Positions 8,146-17,975 are shown, counted from the stretch's first letter. The stretch: DNA of 64,000 bases from Rhodobacteraceae bacterium LMO-JJ12 (GCA_021555075.1 JAKGBX010000001.1:124001-188000); one strand, 5' to 3'. Numbers and translations are program-made. The notes: a model not told the origin generated them from the sequence alone.

Positions 8146-8886
8146 TCAGAGACCGGTTTGCGTAAGGACTTCGACCAGAATTGGCGCGAGGCGGCGGGCC
8201 CAGGCGTGTTGTTGTTCGGCGGTTTCGATGACGTCGTGGCGCAATTCGATCAGCACGTTGGGGCGGGGAATTTGCAGCGCGTGCTGATCAATGGCATCGC
8301 CGGGCAGGTGGCCGGCATAGGGTTCATTGTCACCGACGCAGAGGTCAGGCTCAGCGCGCAGCCGCTCGATCAGGGCGGGGCCGAAGCTGGTATCACCGGC
8401 ATGAAGGATGCCGATCTGCCAGGGGCGGGGGGCGCGGCCGCTCAGTTTGGGTGAGAAGCTGTGAATTGCGACGATTGCGGTGTCGTCGCGCCGGGAGGCG
8501 AGCGCCTCGTAAGCATCGTGATAGGGGCGCCAGTAGGTTTCAAGGCGGCGCTGGGCCTCTTGCGCGGTGATGTGGCGGTTGGCGGGGATCAGCGTGCCAT
8601 CATAAAGCTTCATGATCAGCGTCGGGTCGTCGGCGCCACGGTTGGGATCAATCACCAGCCGGGAAAAGCGTGACAGGATGGCGGGCGCATCGAGCAGGTC
8701 GGCCAGCGCGCGCGTCACCTCGGCGGCACCGAGATCAAAGGCGATGTGGCGGTTCATTTCGCTGGCGGGCAGACCGAGATCGCCGCTATTGACCGCCTCG
8801 GGGACGATGTTGGTGGCGTGATCGCATGTGACAAGCCAGCGCGCTGGCCGATCCGCTCCGTGGATGTCATATGGTTGTTTTATCAT
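8146..8886 (-). CDS. N-formylglutamate amidohydrolase family protein
   Basis: The 246-residue protein is of the N-formylglutamate amidohydrolase (HutG-like) family. CDHATNIVPEAV at the N-terminus, FDLGAAEVTRALADLL and RFSRLVIDPNRG match it, and DNEPYAGHLPGDA with the C-terminal LIELRHDVI are conserved. HutG-type enzymes release formate and glutamate at the end of histidine degradation, but no hut genes are nearby, so the substrate may differ. The start at 8886 follows an AGGAGAA about 14 bases upstream. Confidence 0.85.
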   Translation of the reverse strand: MIKQPYDIHGADRPARWLVTCDHATNIVPEAVNSGDLGLPASEMNRHIAFDLGAAEVTRALADLLDAPAILSRFSRLVIDPNRGADDPTLIMKLYDGTLIPANRHITAQEAQRRLETYWRPYHDAYEALASRRDDTAIVAIHSFSPKLSGRAPRPWQIGILHAGDTSFGPALIERLRAEPDLCVGDNEPYAGHLPGDAIDQHALQIPRPNVLIELRHDVIETAEQQHAWARRLAPILVEVLTQTGL

Positions 8887-9023
8887 GGTGATAGCGTTTC
8901 TCCTGCGCCAAGGAATTAGGCGAGATTGGTGCGGAAGTGAATTGCACAATTTCGACGATTGGCATTTGTTGGGGGCGATCCGCGCAAAAACCGGGCAACG
9001 AAACAGGCAAAGGCAGGCAGAAA

Positions 9024-10469
9024 ATGAGACGCAACAGGAACATCAAGATCGTGGCCACTCTGGGACCGGCCTCGAACGATTATGCCACCATCAAGGCGTT
9101 GCATGTGGCGGGGGCGGATGTGTTTCGGTTGAACATGAGCCACGGAACACATGACGAGATGCGTGCGCGCCATCGAATCATCCGTGACATCGAGCGCGAG
9201 CTGGACAGCCCGATTGCGATTCTTGCCGATTTGCAGGGACCAAAGCTGCGCGTTGGGGCGTTTGCGAAGGGTGAAGAGGAGTTGGAGCAGGGCGCAGAGT
9301 TCCGGCTTGATCTGGACGAGGCCGAGGGCGACGCAAGCCGGGTGTGTCTGCCGCATCCCGAGATCTTTCAGGTGTTGGAGCCGGGGGCGAACCTGTTGGT
9401 CAACGACGGCAAGATCCGCCTTGAAGTGGTGCGGTGTGGCAAGGATTTTGCCGAGTGCCGCGTGATCATTGGCGGGGTGATTTCGGACCGCAAGGGGGTG
9501 AATGTGCCCGATGTGGTGTTGCCGGTGGCGGCGCTCTCGGACAAGGACCGCAAGGATCTGGAGTTCGCCTGTGATCTGGGGGTTGATTGGCTGGCGCTCT
9601 CGTTTGTGCAGCGGCCCGAGGATGTGCTGGAGGCGCGCAGGTTGGCAGATGGACGTGCCGCCGTGTTGTCGAAGATCGAAAAGCCATCGGCGGTGAAGTG
9701 TTTCGAGGAAATTCTGGCGGTATCAGACGGGATCATGGTGGCGCGCGGTGATCTTGGGGTTGAGTTGCCGGTGCAGAATGTGCCGCCAATCCAGAAGCGG
9801 TTGGTGCGGCTGTGCCGGTCGGCGGCCAAGCCTGTGATCGTGGCGACGCAGATGCTTGAGTCGATGATTGAAAGCCCGATGCCGACGCGCGCCGAGGTCT
9901 CGGACGTGGCCAATGCGATCTATGAAGGGGCGGATGCCGTGATGCTGTCGGCGGAATCGGCGGCGGGGGCGTATCCGGTCGAAGCCGTGACGACGATGAG
10001 CAATGTTGCCGTCGAGGTCGAGAACGACCCCAATTATCGCGTTATTATTGAATCGTCGCGCCGGGTCGAGCGGGCCACGGTTGCCGATGCCATGGTGGCC
10101 GCCGCGCGCGAGATTGCCGAAACGACGGATATCAAGGTGATCTGCTGTTTCACCCAGAGCGGGACCACTGCGCTTTTGACGGCGCGCGAGCGTCCAAGGG
10201 TGCCGATCATCGCGATGACCAGTTTGCGCGGAACGGCGCGGCGGTTGGCGCTCAGTTGGGGGACGAATTGTATCATGACGGGCGAGTTGCAGCGCTTTAA
10301 GCAAGCGGTTGTGAATTCGGCGCGCGCCGCAAGGGTGCAGGGGTTTGCCACGACCGAGGATCATATCGTGGTGATCGCCGGGGTGCCGTTCAACCAGCCC
10401 GGAACCACCAATATTCTAAGGGTTGCGCCCTGTGATGAGAGTTTGATTTTTGCATCTGATCCGGAGTAA
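9024..10469 (+). CDS. pyk: Pyruvate kinase
   Basis: Pyruvate kinase converts phosphoenolpyruvate and ADP to pyruvate and ATP, the last step of glycolysis. The 481-residue protein carries IVATLGPAS at the N-terminus, ADLQGPKLRVG, the active-site lysine motif VLSKIEKPSA, ARGDLGVELP, and the ATQMLESMI plus PTRAEVSDVANAI metal/substrate loop. The C-terminal allosteric domain follows from about residue 350. AGGCAGGCAG precedes the ATG at 9024. It is divergent from the amidohydrolase gene. Confidence 0.97.
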   Translation: MRRNRNIKIVATLGPASNDYATIKALHVAGADVFRLNMSHGTHDEMRARHRIIRDIERELDSPIAILADLQGPKLRVGAFAKGEEELEQGAEFRLDLDEAEGDASRVCLPHPEIFQVLEPGANLLVNDGKIRLEVVRCGKDFAECRVIIGGVISDRKGVNVPDVVLPVAALSDKDRKDLEFACDLGVDWLALSFVQRPEDVLEARRLADGRAAVLSKIEKPSAVKCFEEILAVSDGIMVARGDLGVELPVQNVPPIQKRLVRLCRSAAKPVIVATQMLESMIESPMPTRAEVSDVANAIYEGADAVMLSAESAAGAYPVEAVTTMSNVAVEVENDPNYRVIIESSRRVERATVADAMVAAAREIAETTDIKVICCFTQSGTTALLTARERPRVPIIAMTSLRGTARRLALSWGTNCIMTGELQRFKQAVVNSARAARVQGFATTEDHIVVIAGVPFNQPGTTNILRVAPCDESLIFASDPE

Positions 10470-10532
10470 TCTTGAGAACAATTTGTTAGAAATATCGTGG
10501 TAGTGTATTTAGTGAGTTAAGAGGCGGTAAGT

Positions 10533-10757
10533 ATGGATCATGATCTGGCATTGGTGATCGGGCTTGTGGTGGCGGTGTTTTCCATCCCCGCGCTGGTGTC
10601 TGCGTACTCCGAGCGGCGCGCGCCGCGGGTGGCGGCGATTGCCATAATTATCGGGGGTGGGCTTGTAGCGTGGGCGGTGACGCAGAAGCCCGGAGGCTAT
10701 CAGATTGATCAGATTCCCAATGTCATGGTCAAGGTCGTGGCGCGGTATGTCAATTAG
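10533..10757 (+). CDS. Small two-helix membrane protein, unknown function
   Basis: A 74-residue protein with two hydrophobic segments (about residues 5-22 and 34-49) separated by a basic YSERRAPRV loop, and a short hydrophilic tail. GAGGCGG stands 6 bases before the ATG. The coding-like composition and ribosome site support a real gene. It follows pyk by 63 bases without an obvious terminator, so it may be co-transcribed. I do not recognise a function. Confidence 0.7.
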   Translation: MDHDLALVIGLVVAVFSIPALVSAYSERRAPRVAAIAIIIGGGLVAWAVTQKPGGYQIDQIPNVMVKVVARYVN

Positions 10758-10814
10758 GGCGGCTGCGACCATTCCAGCGATATGATGCAAACACCAAACC
10801 GGCGTTGAAACCTC

Positions 10815-10843
10815 TTGCAACCGGAGGGGCTGCCCGATATAGC
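10815..10843 (+). promoter_or_regulatory. Candidate sigma-70 promoter for rpmI-rplT
   Basis: TTGCAA at 10815-10820 and TATAGC at 10838-10843 are separated by exactly 17 bases. This would give an untranslated leader of about 70 bases before rpmI. The -10 lies in the loop of a possible hairpin (AGGGGC 10825-10830 with GCCCCT 10846-10851). Confidence 0.55.
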
Positions 10844-10922
10844 ACGCCCCTGTCAGCGCGGCCGGCCAAAAGTGGCATGCCGAGTCGCGCGTATGACCGA
10901 ACTCGAACTTAAGGAGACGGAA

Positions 10923-11123
10923 ATGCCTAAGATGAAGACGAAATCGAGCTGCAAGAAGCGGTTCAAGGTGACGGCGAGCGGCCGCATCAAAGGTGGTCAG
11001 GCCGGCAAACGCCACGGCATGATCAAACGCACCAAGAAATTCATTCGTGACGCCCGCGGCACGACAGTTCTGGCAAAGGCTGATGAGAAGATCATCAAGC
11101 CGATGATGCCTTACGCGCGCTGA
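10923..11123 (+). CDS. rpmI: 50S ribosomal protein L35
   Basis: The 66-residue basic protein has the L35 signature [20 protein letters not shown] and [12 protein letters not shown]. It is a structural part of the large ribosomal subunit. TTAAGGAGACGG is a strong ribosome site just upstream. It is followed by rplT after 13 bases. infC, which precedes this pair in many bacteria, is not next to it here. Confidence 0.98.
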   Translation: MPKMKTKSSCKKRFKVTASGRIKGGQAGKRHGMIKRTKKFIRDARGTTVLAKADEKIIKPMMPYAR

Positions 11124-11136
11124 GGAGGGCTGAGAT

Positions 11137-11499
11137 ATGTCGAGAGTTAAGAGCGGAACCGTCACACACGCCCGTCATAAGAAGGTCATCAAGGCTGCCA
11201 AGGGTTACTATGGTCGTCGCAAGAACACCTTCCGCGTCGCCACGCAGGCCGTGGACAAGGCCAACCAATACGCAACCCGTGACCGCAAGAACCGCAAGCG
11301 CAACTTCCGCGCGCTGTGGATTCAGCGGATCAACGCGGCTGTGCGTTCGGTTGATGAGTCGCTGACATATTCGCGTTTCATCAATGGTCTGGGCCTTGCC
11401 GGGATCGAAGTTGACCGCAAGGTTTTGGCCGATCTGGCCGTGCATGAGCCCGAAGCGTTCGGCGCAATCGTGGCACAAGCGAAAGCCGCGCTGGCGTAA
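11137..11499 (+). CDS. rplT: 50S ribosomal protein L20
   Basis: The 120-residue protein starts [19 protein letters not shown] and continues with [15 protein letters not shown], both diagnostic of L20. L20 binds 23S rRNA early in assembly and in some bacteria represses its own operon; no such leader structure is evident here. GAGGAGGGCTGAGAT precedes the start. The gene is closed by a clear terminator. Confidence 0.98.
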   Translation: MSRVKSGTVTHARHKKVIKAAKGYYGRRKNTFRVATQAVDKANQYATRDRKNRKRNFRALWIQRINAAVRSVDESLTYSRFINGLGLAGIEVDRKVLADLAVHEPEAFGAIVAQAKAALA

Positions 11500-11527
11500 G
11501 CTGCTGGCAGTTGAAGAATTTGGGAAG

Positions 11528-11558
11528 CCCCGTGCTCAGCGATGAGCGCGGGGTTTTT
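11528..11558 (+). terminator. Rho-independent terminator of rpmI-rplT
   Basis: The stem CCCCGTGCTCA / TGAGCGCGGGG with a GCGA loop is followed by a T-run, about 30 bases after the rplT stop. Confidence 0.85.
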
Positions 11559-11592
11559 CTTTGTGTGAAAGGGCCGGGTTTGGGAGGGCGAA

Positions 11593-12519
11593 ATGCAGAT
11601 TGAAAAGGTGGCCGTGATCGGTGGCGGGCTTATCGGGCAGAGCTGGGCGGCTTTGTTTCTGGCGCATGGGTTGCATGTCTGTGTGCAGGATGTGGTTGAC
11701 GGATTTGAAGACCCAGTGCGCGCGGCCATCGCGGCGGCGTGGCCCGATCTTGTGCAGCTGGGGATGGCAAGCGGGCCGATCCCGTTTGAGCGGCTGAGCT
11801 TTGCCAGCGATATTGCCGATGCGTGCAGGGGAGTCGGGCTGGTGCAGGAGTGCGGCCCGGACCGGATCGAGGCGAAACGCGAAATTCTGACCGCGATCGA
11901 GGCAGGTGCGCCCGAGGCGGCGCTGATTGCGTCGAGCACCTCGTCGCTGTTGGCGAGCGATGTTCAGCGGGGTGCGCGCCATCCGGGGCGCGTTCTGGTG
12001 GCGCATCCGTTCAATCCGCCGCATCTTGTTCCGCTGGTTGAGATTGTGCCGGGTGCGCAGACTTCACAGGCGTCGATTGCCGCCGCGCGGGCGTTTTATG
12101 GCGCACTACACCGAGAGGTGATCGTCGTGCAAAAGGAAGTGGTCGGCCATGTTGCCAATCGGCTAAGCGCGGCCCTGTTTCGCGAGGCGGTGCATATCGT
12201 GGCTGAGGGGATTGCCAGCGTCGAGGATGTCGACCGCGCCGTTGCGCACGGGCCGGGGTTGCGCTGGGCGTTGATGGGGCCGTTTGCCACCTATCATCTG
12301 GGCGGAGGGGCCGGGGGGTTTCGTCATTACCTCGAACATCTTGGCCCGACGCAGGAGGCCCGCTGGGCCGAACTTGGCGAGCCGGTGTTGGATGAAGCGA
12401 CCCGTGCCAGCCTGATTGTGGGGGTCGATGAGGCGTTGGCAGGCGTGGATGTGGCCAGGCTGGCGGAAACGCGTGACGCCGGGTTGGTGGGGATCCTCAA
12501 GCTCAAGACCGGGGGCTGA
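11593..12519 (+). CDS. 3-hydroxyacyl-CoA dehydrogenase family protein (lambda-crystallin/L-gulonate dehydrogenase-like)
   Basis: The 308-residue NAD-dependent dehydrogenase has a Rossmann start VAVIGGGLIGQSWAALF, the catalytic region ASSTSSLLAS and VAHPFNPPHLVPLVEIV, and a helical C-terminal domain. This single-domain length fits the carnitine/L-gulonate 3-dehydrogenase and lambda-crystallin subgroup better than a fatty-acid oxidation multienzyme. The substrate is uncertain. GGGAGGGCGAA precedes the ATG. It stands alone after the rplT terminator. Confidence 0.83.
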   Translation: MQIEKVAVIGGGLIGQSWAALFLAHGLHVCVQDVVDGFEDPVRAAIAAAWPDLVQLGMASGPIPFERLSFASDIADACRGVGLVQECGPDRIEAKREILTAIEAGAPEAALIASSTSSLLASDVQRGARHPGRVLVAHPFNPPHLVPLVEIVPGAQTSQASIAAARAFYGALHREVIVVQKEVVGHVANRLSAALFREAVHIVAEGIASVEDVDRAVAHGPGLRWALMGPFATYHLGGGAGGFRHYLEHLGPTQEARWAELGEPVLDEATRASLIVGVDEALAGVDVARLAETRDAGLVGILKLKTGG

Positions 12520-12774
12520 GGACTGAGCGGGGGCCAACGTATCCCCAGAAAAGAAAAATTTCGGAATTTCCCCCTGTTTGTAGCCTGGGTTTGGTTGGCA
12601 AGCCGACACGGAATCGAGGCCGCAGGCCGCCGTGCAGCGCCTGCCCGTCCCGGCGGGCTGGCGCTTTGGCGAGGTCACCTCTCCGATTTGACCTTGAAGG
12701 AGCTTGGCTGGAATAAAGTGCGATCCACCAGCGTTGCAGCGCCATCCCACGGGCAGACGCCGCACCGCTTGCGT

Positions 12775-13953
12775 TCAGGCTTCGAGAGGCCGCTGCATCA
12801 GCGCCGCCGCCGCGCCGAGCAACAGGATGCCCGCCGCCGCCAGAAGGCTGACCCCGATATCGCCAAAATAATCCCCAGCGAGGCCAGCACCATAGGGGCC
12901 GACGGTTTGGGCGACGGCGAAGACCACTGTGAAGAAGCTGATCGAGGCGCCCCAGTTTTCCGGTGGCAGGTTCTGGCGCGAAAAGCTGGTGACTGCGCCG
13001 GGGGGCATGAAAACGCAAAGTCCGAAGATCGTGGCCGAAAGAATAAGCGCGGGTGCGCCCGGGATGAGTACCGGCAGGGCCGAGCCGCTGGCGATGCCGG
13101 TGAGCACCAGCGCCAGCGGCACGCCCGACGAGAACCGCGCCAGCACCCGACGCCACACGAACGGCGAGACGAAGATGCAGCTTCCCAGGATCGTCCAGAA
13201 CAGGGCGATGAAATAGGGGCCGAGCGCCTGTTCCGTCATCCAAGCCGACAGGAACGTGAGATAGACGATATAGCCAAGGCCGAACCCGGCATATCCCGCA
13301 AGCTCGCCCAGCATCCGCCCAAGGGGCAGGCGTTGGGCCGGGGCGGTGGTGGCAAGCCTGGGTGGCTGGAGCACACGCGCCGACCAGAGGCCAAGCGGCA
13401 GGGCAAGGAGGCTGGCACCGCCGATCAGCAGCCAGCCATAAGGCCAGGCGGCATCGCCATGCACGCCCAGCATGATCGGCAGCGCGGCACCGGCCAGAAC
13501 GATGCCAAGCCCGCCCCCCGAACCAAAGAGAATCGCAATCGCCAGAGCATTGCGGCGTGGATCGTCGCGAAAAAGCTGCGCGGCCAGCGCGCCGGCGGTG
13601 GAAAATGACATGGCGCCGAAAATGCCCGCCAAGATGCGCCAGAGGGTTTGCCACCAGAGCGCGGTGTTCAGCCCGGTAACCAGCAGCGCCAATGTGGTGG
13701 TGATCAGCCCGAAAGCAAAGAGCCGCGAGGGGCGCGCGCTTCGGATCAGAACCATGGTCAGCACCGCACCCGCGATATAGCCCAAGGCATTGGCGGTGTT
13801 GAGCCACCCGGCCTGGGCATAGTTCCAGTCAAGCTCGGCCTTCATCGCGGGCAAAAGGAAGCCATAGGCGAAACGCGCAAAGCTGTTGGTCACGGTCACG
13901 CCCAGCGCAAGGCCCGCAAGCACCAGCCAGGGGCGGGCAGGTCCGGTTGTCAT
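12775..13953 (-). CDS. MFS transporter (YbfB/YjiJ-like)
   Basis: The 392-residue protein has twelve predicted transmembrane helices and begins PWLVLAGLALGVTVTNSFARFAYG, resembling the YbfB/YjiJ group of major facilitator exporters. The central loop holds the MFS-like QLFRDDPRRNALA. The substrate is unknown. The start at 13953 is chosen because upstream frame is arginine-rich and not coding-like. It is divergent from pheS, with 139 bases between. Confidence 0.8.
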   Translation of the reverse strand: MTTGPARPWLVLAGLALGVTVTNSFARFAYGFLLPAMKAELDWNYAQAGWLNTANALGYIAGAVLTMVLIRSARPSRLFAFGLITTTLALLVTGLNTALWWQTLWRILAGIFGAMSFSTAGALAAQLFRDDPRRNALAIAILFGSGGGLGIVLAGAALPIMLGVHGDAAWPYGWLLIGGASLLALPLGLWSARVLQPPRLATTAPAQRLPLGRMLGELAGYAGFGLGYIVYLTFLSAWMTEQALGPYFIALFWTILGSCIFVSPFVWRRVLARFSSGVPLALVLTGIASGSALPVLIPGAPALILSATIFGLCVFMPPGAVTSFSRQNLPPENWGASISFFTVVFAVAQTVGPYGAGLAGDYFGDIGVSLLAAAGILLLGAAAALMQRPLEA

Positions 13954-14036
13954 TGGTGTGGCCTTTGAATGCGCATGGCGGTTTGTCTCACGGCGCTTTG
14001 GGCGCATCAATCGCTTTGTTCACACGCCCCGCCCGC

Positions 14037-14065
14037 TTGCATTCGCGGCCCTCTGTCGCTAGCAC
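14037..14065 (+). promoter_or_regulatory. Candidate promoter for pheS
   Basis: TTGCAT at 14037-14042 and TAGCAC at 14060-14065 are 17 bases apart, ending 27 bases before the pheS ATG. The -10 is imperfect. Confidence 0.4.
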
Positions 14066-14092
14066 GAACGCAACCATTATCCGGAGGGTCCG

Positions 14093-15166
14093 ATGGACGA
14101 TCTGAGACAGAAATACATTGCCAAGATTGCCGAAGCCGGAGACGAGGCCGCGCTGGAAGACCTGCGCGTGCAGGCCGTGGGCAAGAAGGGCGAGATTTCC
14201 CTGAAAATGCGCGAATTGGGCAAGATGACGCCCGAGGAACGCCAGGTGATGGGGCCAAAGCTCAATCACTTGAAGGACGAGATCAACTCGGCGCTTGCGG
14301 CCAAGAAAGAGGCGCTGGGCGATGTGCTTCTGGATGAGCGGCTACGCAGCGAATGGCTGGACGTGACCCTGCCTGCGCGGGATCGTCGCATGGGCACCAT
14401 TCACCCGGTCAGCCAGGTGACCGAGGAAGTGACCGCGATTTTTGCCGATATGGGGTTTTCGGTGGCCGAAGGGCCGCGGATTGATACCGATTGGTATAAT
14501 TTCGATGCGTTGAACATTCCGGGCCACCACCCGGCGCGGGCCGAGATGGACACGTTCTATATGCACCGTGATGAGGGCGACAATCGCCCGCCGCACGTGT
14601 TGCGCACCCACACCAGCCCGGTGCAGATCCGCACGATGGAGAAGATCGGCGCGCCGTTGCGCATCATCTGTCCCGGTGGAGTTTATCGCGCCGATTATGA
14701 CCAGACGCACACGCCGATGTTCCATCAGGTCGAGGGGCTTGCGCTGGACAAGGATATCTCGATGGCCAACCTGAAATGGGTGCTGGAGGAGTTCTTTGCC
14801 GCGTTTTTTGAGGTCGATGGCATCAAGACCCGCTTCCGCGCCTCGCATTTCCCGTTTACCGAGCCGTCGGCCGAGGTGGATATTCAATGTTCGTGGGTCG
14901 ATGGGCAATTGCGCATCGGCGAGGGCGACGATTGGATGGAAGTTCTCGGTTCCGGCATGGTGCATCCCAATGTGTTGAAGGCGGGCGGGATTGACCCCTA
15001 CGAATATCAGGGCTTTGCCTTTGGCATGGGGATCGACCGGATTGCGATGCTGAAATACGGCATCCCCGATCTGCGCGCGTTCTTTGATTCAGACCTGCGG
15101 TGGCTGCGCAACTATGGCTTTGCCAGTTTGGATCAGCCGACGCTGCATGGGGGTTTGAGTCGGTGA
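14093..15166 (+). CDS. pheS: Phenylalanine-tRNA ligase alpha subunit
   Basis: PheS is the catalytic subunit of the (alpha-beta)2 enzyme that charges tRNA-Phe. The 357-residue protein has an N-terminal coiled coil (residues 1-85), then the class II core: motif 2 [22 protein letters not shown] and motif 3 [32 protein letters not shown] is a strong ribosome site. Its TGA overlaps the GTG start of the next gene by 4 bases, an unusual arrangement because pheT normally follows directly. Confidence 0.98.
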   Translation: MDDLRQKYIAKIAEAGDEAALEDLRVQAVGKKGEISLKMRELGKMTPEERQVMGPKLNHLKDEINSALAAKKEALGDVLLDERLRSEWLDVTLPARDRRMGTIHPVSQVTEEVTAIFADMGFSVAEGPRIDTDWYNFDALNIPGHHPARAEMDTFYMHRDEGDNRPPHVLRTHTSPVQIRTMEKIGAPLRIICPGGVYRADYDQTHTPMFHQVEGLALDKDISMANLKWVLEEFFAAFFEVDGIKTRFRASHFPFTEPSAEVDIQCSWVDGQLRIGEGDDWMEVLGSGMVHPNVLKAGGIDPYEYQGFAFGMGIDRIAMLKYGIPDLRAFFDSDLRWLRNYGFASLDQPTLHGGLSR

Positions 15167-15582
15167 CGACTGAACGTTCAATTGATGATCTTTTGCGAAA
15201 GGTTCAGGCGGCACCGAATGAGTCTCTCGTTGCCTATTCTTATTGCTGGGAAGGGGTATTCCCTAGCGAAGGTCCTGACGAGAAGTGGCTGGGATTACAA
15301 GAGAGCGAAGCGTCAACCATGCGAGCTGCGATACGAATGGGGTTACTTACTGCTAGCTCACAGAGTTGGGTCGCCGAATTTCCAGAAGAGCATGTCCCAG
15401 ACGGTGGTGACTATGTTCTAACTTTGTCTGGGCTAGGCACCGAAAGACTAATCAAATTGAATGAGTCAGTTTTGTTCAAAGCTAAACGGCAAATCGTCGA
15501 GAACGTGCCGACAATAATTGTCGCTGTGTTAATTGCTGTAGCTTCATCGTGGTTGCTCAAAATAACGGGTTTAGAAAAATGA
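15163..15582 (+). CDS. Unknown protein with C-terminal membrane anchor inserted between pheS and pheT
   Basis: The 139-residue protein has a soluble part (residues 1-115) with [11 protein letters not shown] and [15 protein letters not shown], and one C-terminal hydrophobic segment (about [16 protein letters not shown]) with a short basic tail, so it looks tail-anchored. The GTG start overlaps the pheS TGA (GTGA) and its TGA overlaps the pheT ATG (ATGA), so it sits in the operon without a spare base. Hand-counted G+C is about 47 percent, well below neighbours near 60, and codons such as TTA and AGA appear; this suggests transfer. I do not recognise a family. The [12 protein letters not shown] stretch resembles the end of a winged-helix or restriction-associated domain only vaguely. 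Confidence 0.8.
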   Translation: MTTERSIDDLLRKVQAAPNESLVAYSYCWEGVFPSEGPDEKWLGLQESEASTMRAAIRMGLLTASSQSWVAEFPEEHVPDGGDYVLTLSGLGTERLIKLNESVLFKAKRQIVENVPTIIVAVLIAVASSWLLKITGLEK

Positions 15583-17975
15583 AATTCACCCTCTCCTGGC
15601 TGAAAGATCACCTCGATACCACCGCGTCGGTGGATGAGATTGCCGAAGCGTTGACCGACCTTGGGCTTGAGGTCGAAGAGATCAGCAATCCGCTGGATAA
15701 ACTCAGCAGCTTTACCCTCGCCAAAGTCATCAAGGCCGAACAGCACCCGGATGCTGACCGCTTGCGCGTTTGCACCGTGGCGACCGACGAGGGCGAGAAG
15801 CAGATCGTTTGCGGTGCGCCCAATGCGCGCGAGGGCATCACGGTCGTTCTGGCCAAGCCGGGCGATTATGTGCCGGGGATTGATACCACGCTGAAGGTCG
15901 GCAAAATTCGCGGCGTTGAAAGCCACGGGATGATGGCGTCCGAGCGCGAATTGGAGCTTTCCGACGAGCATGACGGGATTATCGAGCTGCCCGATGGTGA
16001 GGTAGGTGAGCGGTTTATTGATTGGCTGGCCACCAATGAGCCCGCGAAAGTTGACCCGGTGATCGACATCGCGATCACGCCGAACCGACAGGATGCCTTG
16101 GGCGTGCGCGGCATTGCGCGTGATCTGGCGGCGCGGGGGCTGGGCACGCTCAAACCCGCGAAAGAAGCGCAGGTTGATGGTGAGTATCCCAGTCCGATCA
16201 AGGTTAGCATTGACGAAGATGCGCGCGATGGCTGTCTGATCTTTGCCGGGCGGTTGATCCGCAATGTGACCAACGGGCCGAGTCCGCAATGGTTGCAGGA
16301 TCGGCTGCGCGCGATCGGGTTGCGCCCGATTTCGGCGCTGGTGGATATTACGAACTTCTTCACCTTTGACCAAAACCGCCCGCTGCATGTGTTTGATGCT
16401 GACAAGGTGCAGGGGGATCTCAGGATTCATCGTGCCAAGGGGGGCGAAACCCTCGTTGGGCTGGATGAGAAGGAATATACGTTCAGCGACGGGCAGATCG
16501 TGATTTCCGATGATGCAGGGATCGAAAGTATCGCCGGGATCATGGGCGGGCTGGCCACGGGTTGCACCGGTGAGACCACCAATGTGTTTCTGGAAGCCGC
16601 CGTTTGGGACCATATTCAGATCGCTTACACGGGTCGTGCGCTCAAGATCAATTCGGATGCGCGCTATCGCAATGAGCGCGGGATTGACCCCGAGTTCAAC
16701 ATGCCTGCCGTCGATCTGGCGACGCAGATGATCCTTGATCTCTGCGGTGGTGAGCCGTCGAGCGTTGTGACCGCAGGCGCGGTGCCCGATACGACACGGT
16801 CTTACAAGCTTGACCCGGCGCGGGTGATTTCGCTGGTGGGTATGGAAATTCCCGAGAGCGAACAGCGCCAGACGCTGACCAAGCTGGGTTTCAAGCTGGA
16901 AGGCAACATGGCGCAGGTGCCAAGCTGGCGCATGGATGTGCAGGGCGAGGCCGATCTGGTGGAAGAGGTGGCGCGGATTGCGTCGCTGACCAAGCTGCAA
17001 GGCAAGCCGATGCGGCGCGTTCAAGATGGCGTGCCGCGCCCTGTTCTGACACCGGCGCAGCAACGCCAACAGGCGGCACGGCGGACCTGTGCGGGTCTTG
17101 GGTATAATGAGTGTGTTACCTATTCGTTCATTGATCAGGCCAGTGCCGCGCTGTTCGCTGGTGGCAGTGATGCGACGATGCTGGAAAACCCGATCTCATC
17201 CGAGATGAGCCATATGCGGCCCGATCTTCTGCCGGGCCTGTTGCAGGCGGCGGCGCGCAATCAGTCGCGCGGGTTCAGCGATTTCGGCTTGTTCGAGGTT
17301 GGCCCGGCCTTTCACGGTGGTGAGCCGATGGAAGAGCATATGCAGATTGCCGGCATTCTGGTTGGCCGGACCGGGCCCAAGGACGTGCATGGCGCGTCAC
17401 GCGCGGTTGATTTGTTTGATGTGAAGGCTGATGCCGAGGCGGTGTTGGCGGCGATCGGCGCGCCCGCCAAGGTGCAGATTTTGCGCGATGGCGCGGCGTG
17501 GTGGCATCCGGGGCGTCACGGGCGGATTTGCCTTGGACCCAAGAAGATGCTGGGCGTCTTTGGCGAGTTGCACCCCAAGGTTTTGGCCGCGATGGACGTG
17601 AAGGGGCCGGTGATGGCATTTACGATCTGGCCCGAAGAAGTGCCCGCCGCACGCCGCAAAGCCACGGCGCGCCCGGCGTTGCAAGCCAGCGATTTGCAAG
17701 CGGTCGAGCGTGATTTCGCCTTTGTCGTGGATAGCGAGGTTGAAGCTCTGACGCTGGTGAATGCCGCAGCGGGCGCCGACAAGGGGTTGATCGAAAACGT
17801 GCGCGTGTTTGACGAATTTATCGGCGGATCGCTTGGTGAAGGCAAGAAATCGCTGGCCATTACGGTGCGGTTGCAACCAAGCGACAAGACGCTGAAGGAT
17901 GCCGATATCGAGGCGGTTTCAGCCAAGATTGTCGAGAAGGTTGGCAAGGCAACGGGCGGCACATTGCGCGGGTGA
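15579..17975 (+). CDS. pheT: Phenylalanine-tRNA ligase beta subunit
   Basis: The 798-residue beta subunit has an N-terminal [14 protein letters not shown], an EMAP/OB tRNA-binding domain (residues about 40-150, VCGAPNAREG), B3/B4 editing domain, B5 domain, class II-like core (YNECVTYSFID), and a C-terminal FDX-ACB anticodon-binding domain (VERDFAFVVDSE). It partners PheS. Its ATG overlaps the upstream stop, so translation depends on coupling from the inserted gene; only a weak ribosome site (TTAGAAAA) is present. Confidence 0.97.
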   Translation: MKFTLSWLKDHLDTTASVDEIAEALTDLGLEVEEISNPLDKLSSFTLAKVIKAEQHPDADRLRVCTVATDEGEKQIVCGAPNAREGITVVLAKPGDYVPGIDTTLKVGKIRGVESHGMMASERELELSDEHDGIIELPDGEVGERFIDWLATNEPAKVDPVIDIAITPNRQDALGVRGIARDLAARGLGTLKPAKEAQVDGEYPSPIKVSIDEDARDGCLIFAGRLIRNVTNGPSPQWLQDRLRAIGLRPISALVDITNFFTFDQNRPLHVFDADKVQGDLRIHRAKGGETLVGLDEKEYTFSDGQIVISDDAGIESIAGIMGGLATGCTGETTNVFLEAAVWDHIQIAYTGRALKINSDARYRNERGIDPEFNMPAVDLATQMILDLCGGEPSSVVTAGAVPDTTRSYKLDPARVISLVGMEIPESEQRQTLTKLGFKLEGNMAQVPSWRMDVQGEADLVEEVARIASLTKLQGKPMRRVQDGVPRPVLTPAQQRQQAARRTCAGLGYNECVTYSFIDQASAALFAGGSDATMLENPISSEMSHMRPDLLPGLLQAAARNQSRGFSDFGLFEVGPAFHGGEPMEEHMQIAGILVGRTGPKDVHGASRAVDLFDVKADAEAVLAAIGAPAKVQILRDGAAWWHPGRHGRICLGPKKMLGVFGELHPKVLAAMDVKGPVMAFTIWPEEVPAARRKATARPALQASDLQAVERDFAFVVDSEVEALTLVNAAAGADKGLIENVRVFDEFIGGSLGEGKKSLAITVRLQPSDKTLKDADIEAVSAKIVEKVGKATGGTLRG

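Noticed and set aside
10758-10922. L20-type autoregulatory leader before rpmI
   Set aside because: The hairpin seen overlaps the likely promoter -10 and would not be in the transcript, so there is no support for an RNA leader element.
15411-17069. 552-codon minus-strand frame opposite pheT
   Set aside because: Translation is Arg/His/Asn-rich without motifs, while the other strand encodes an unmistakable PheT.
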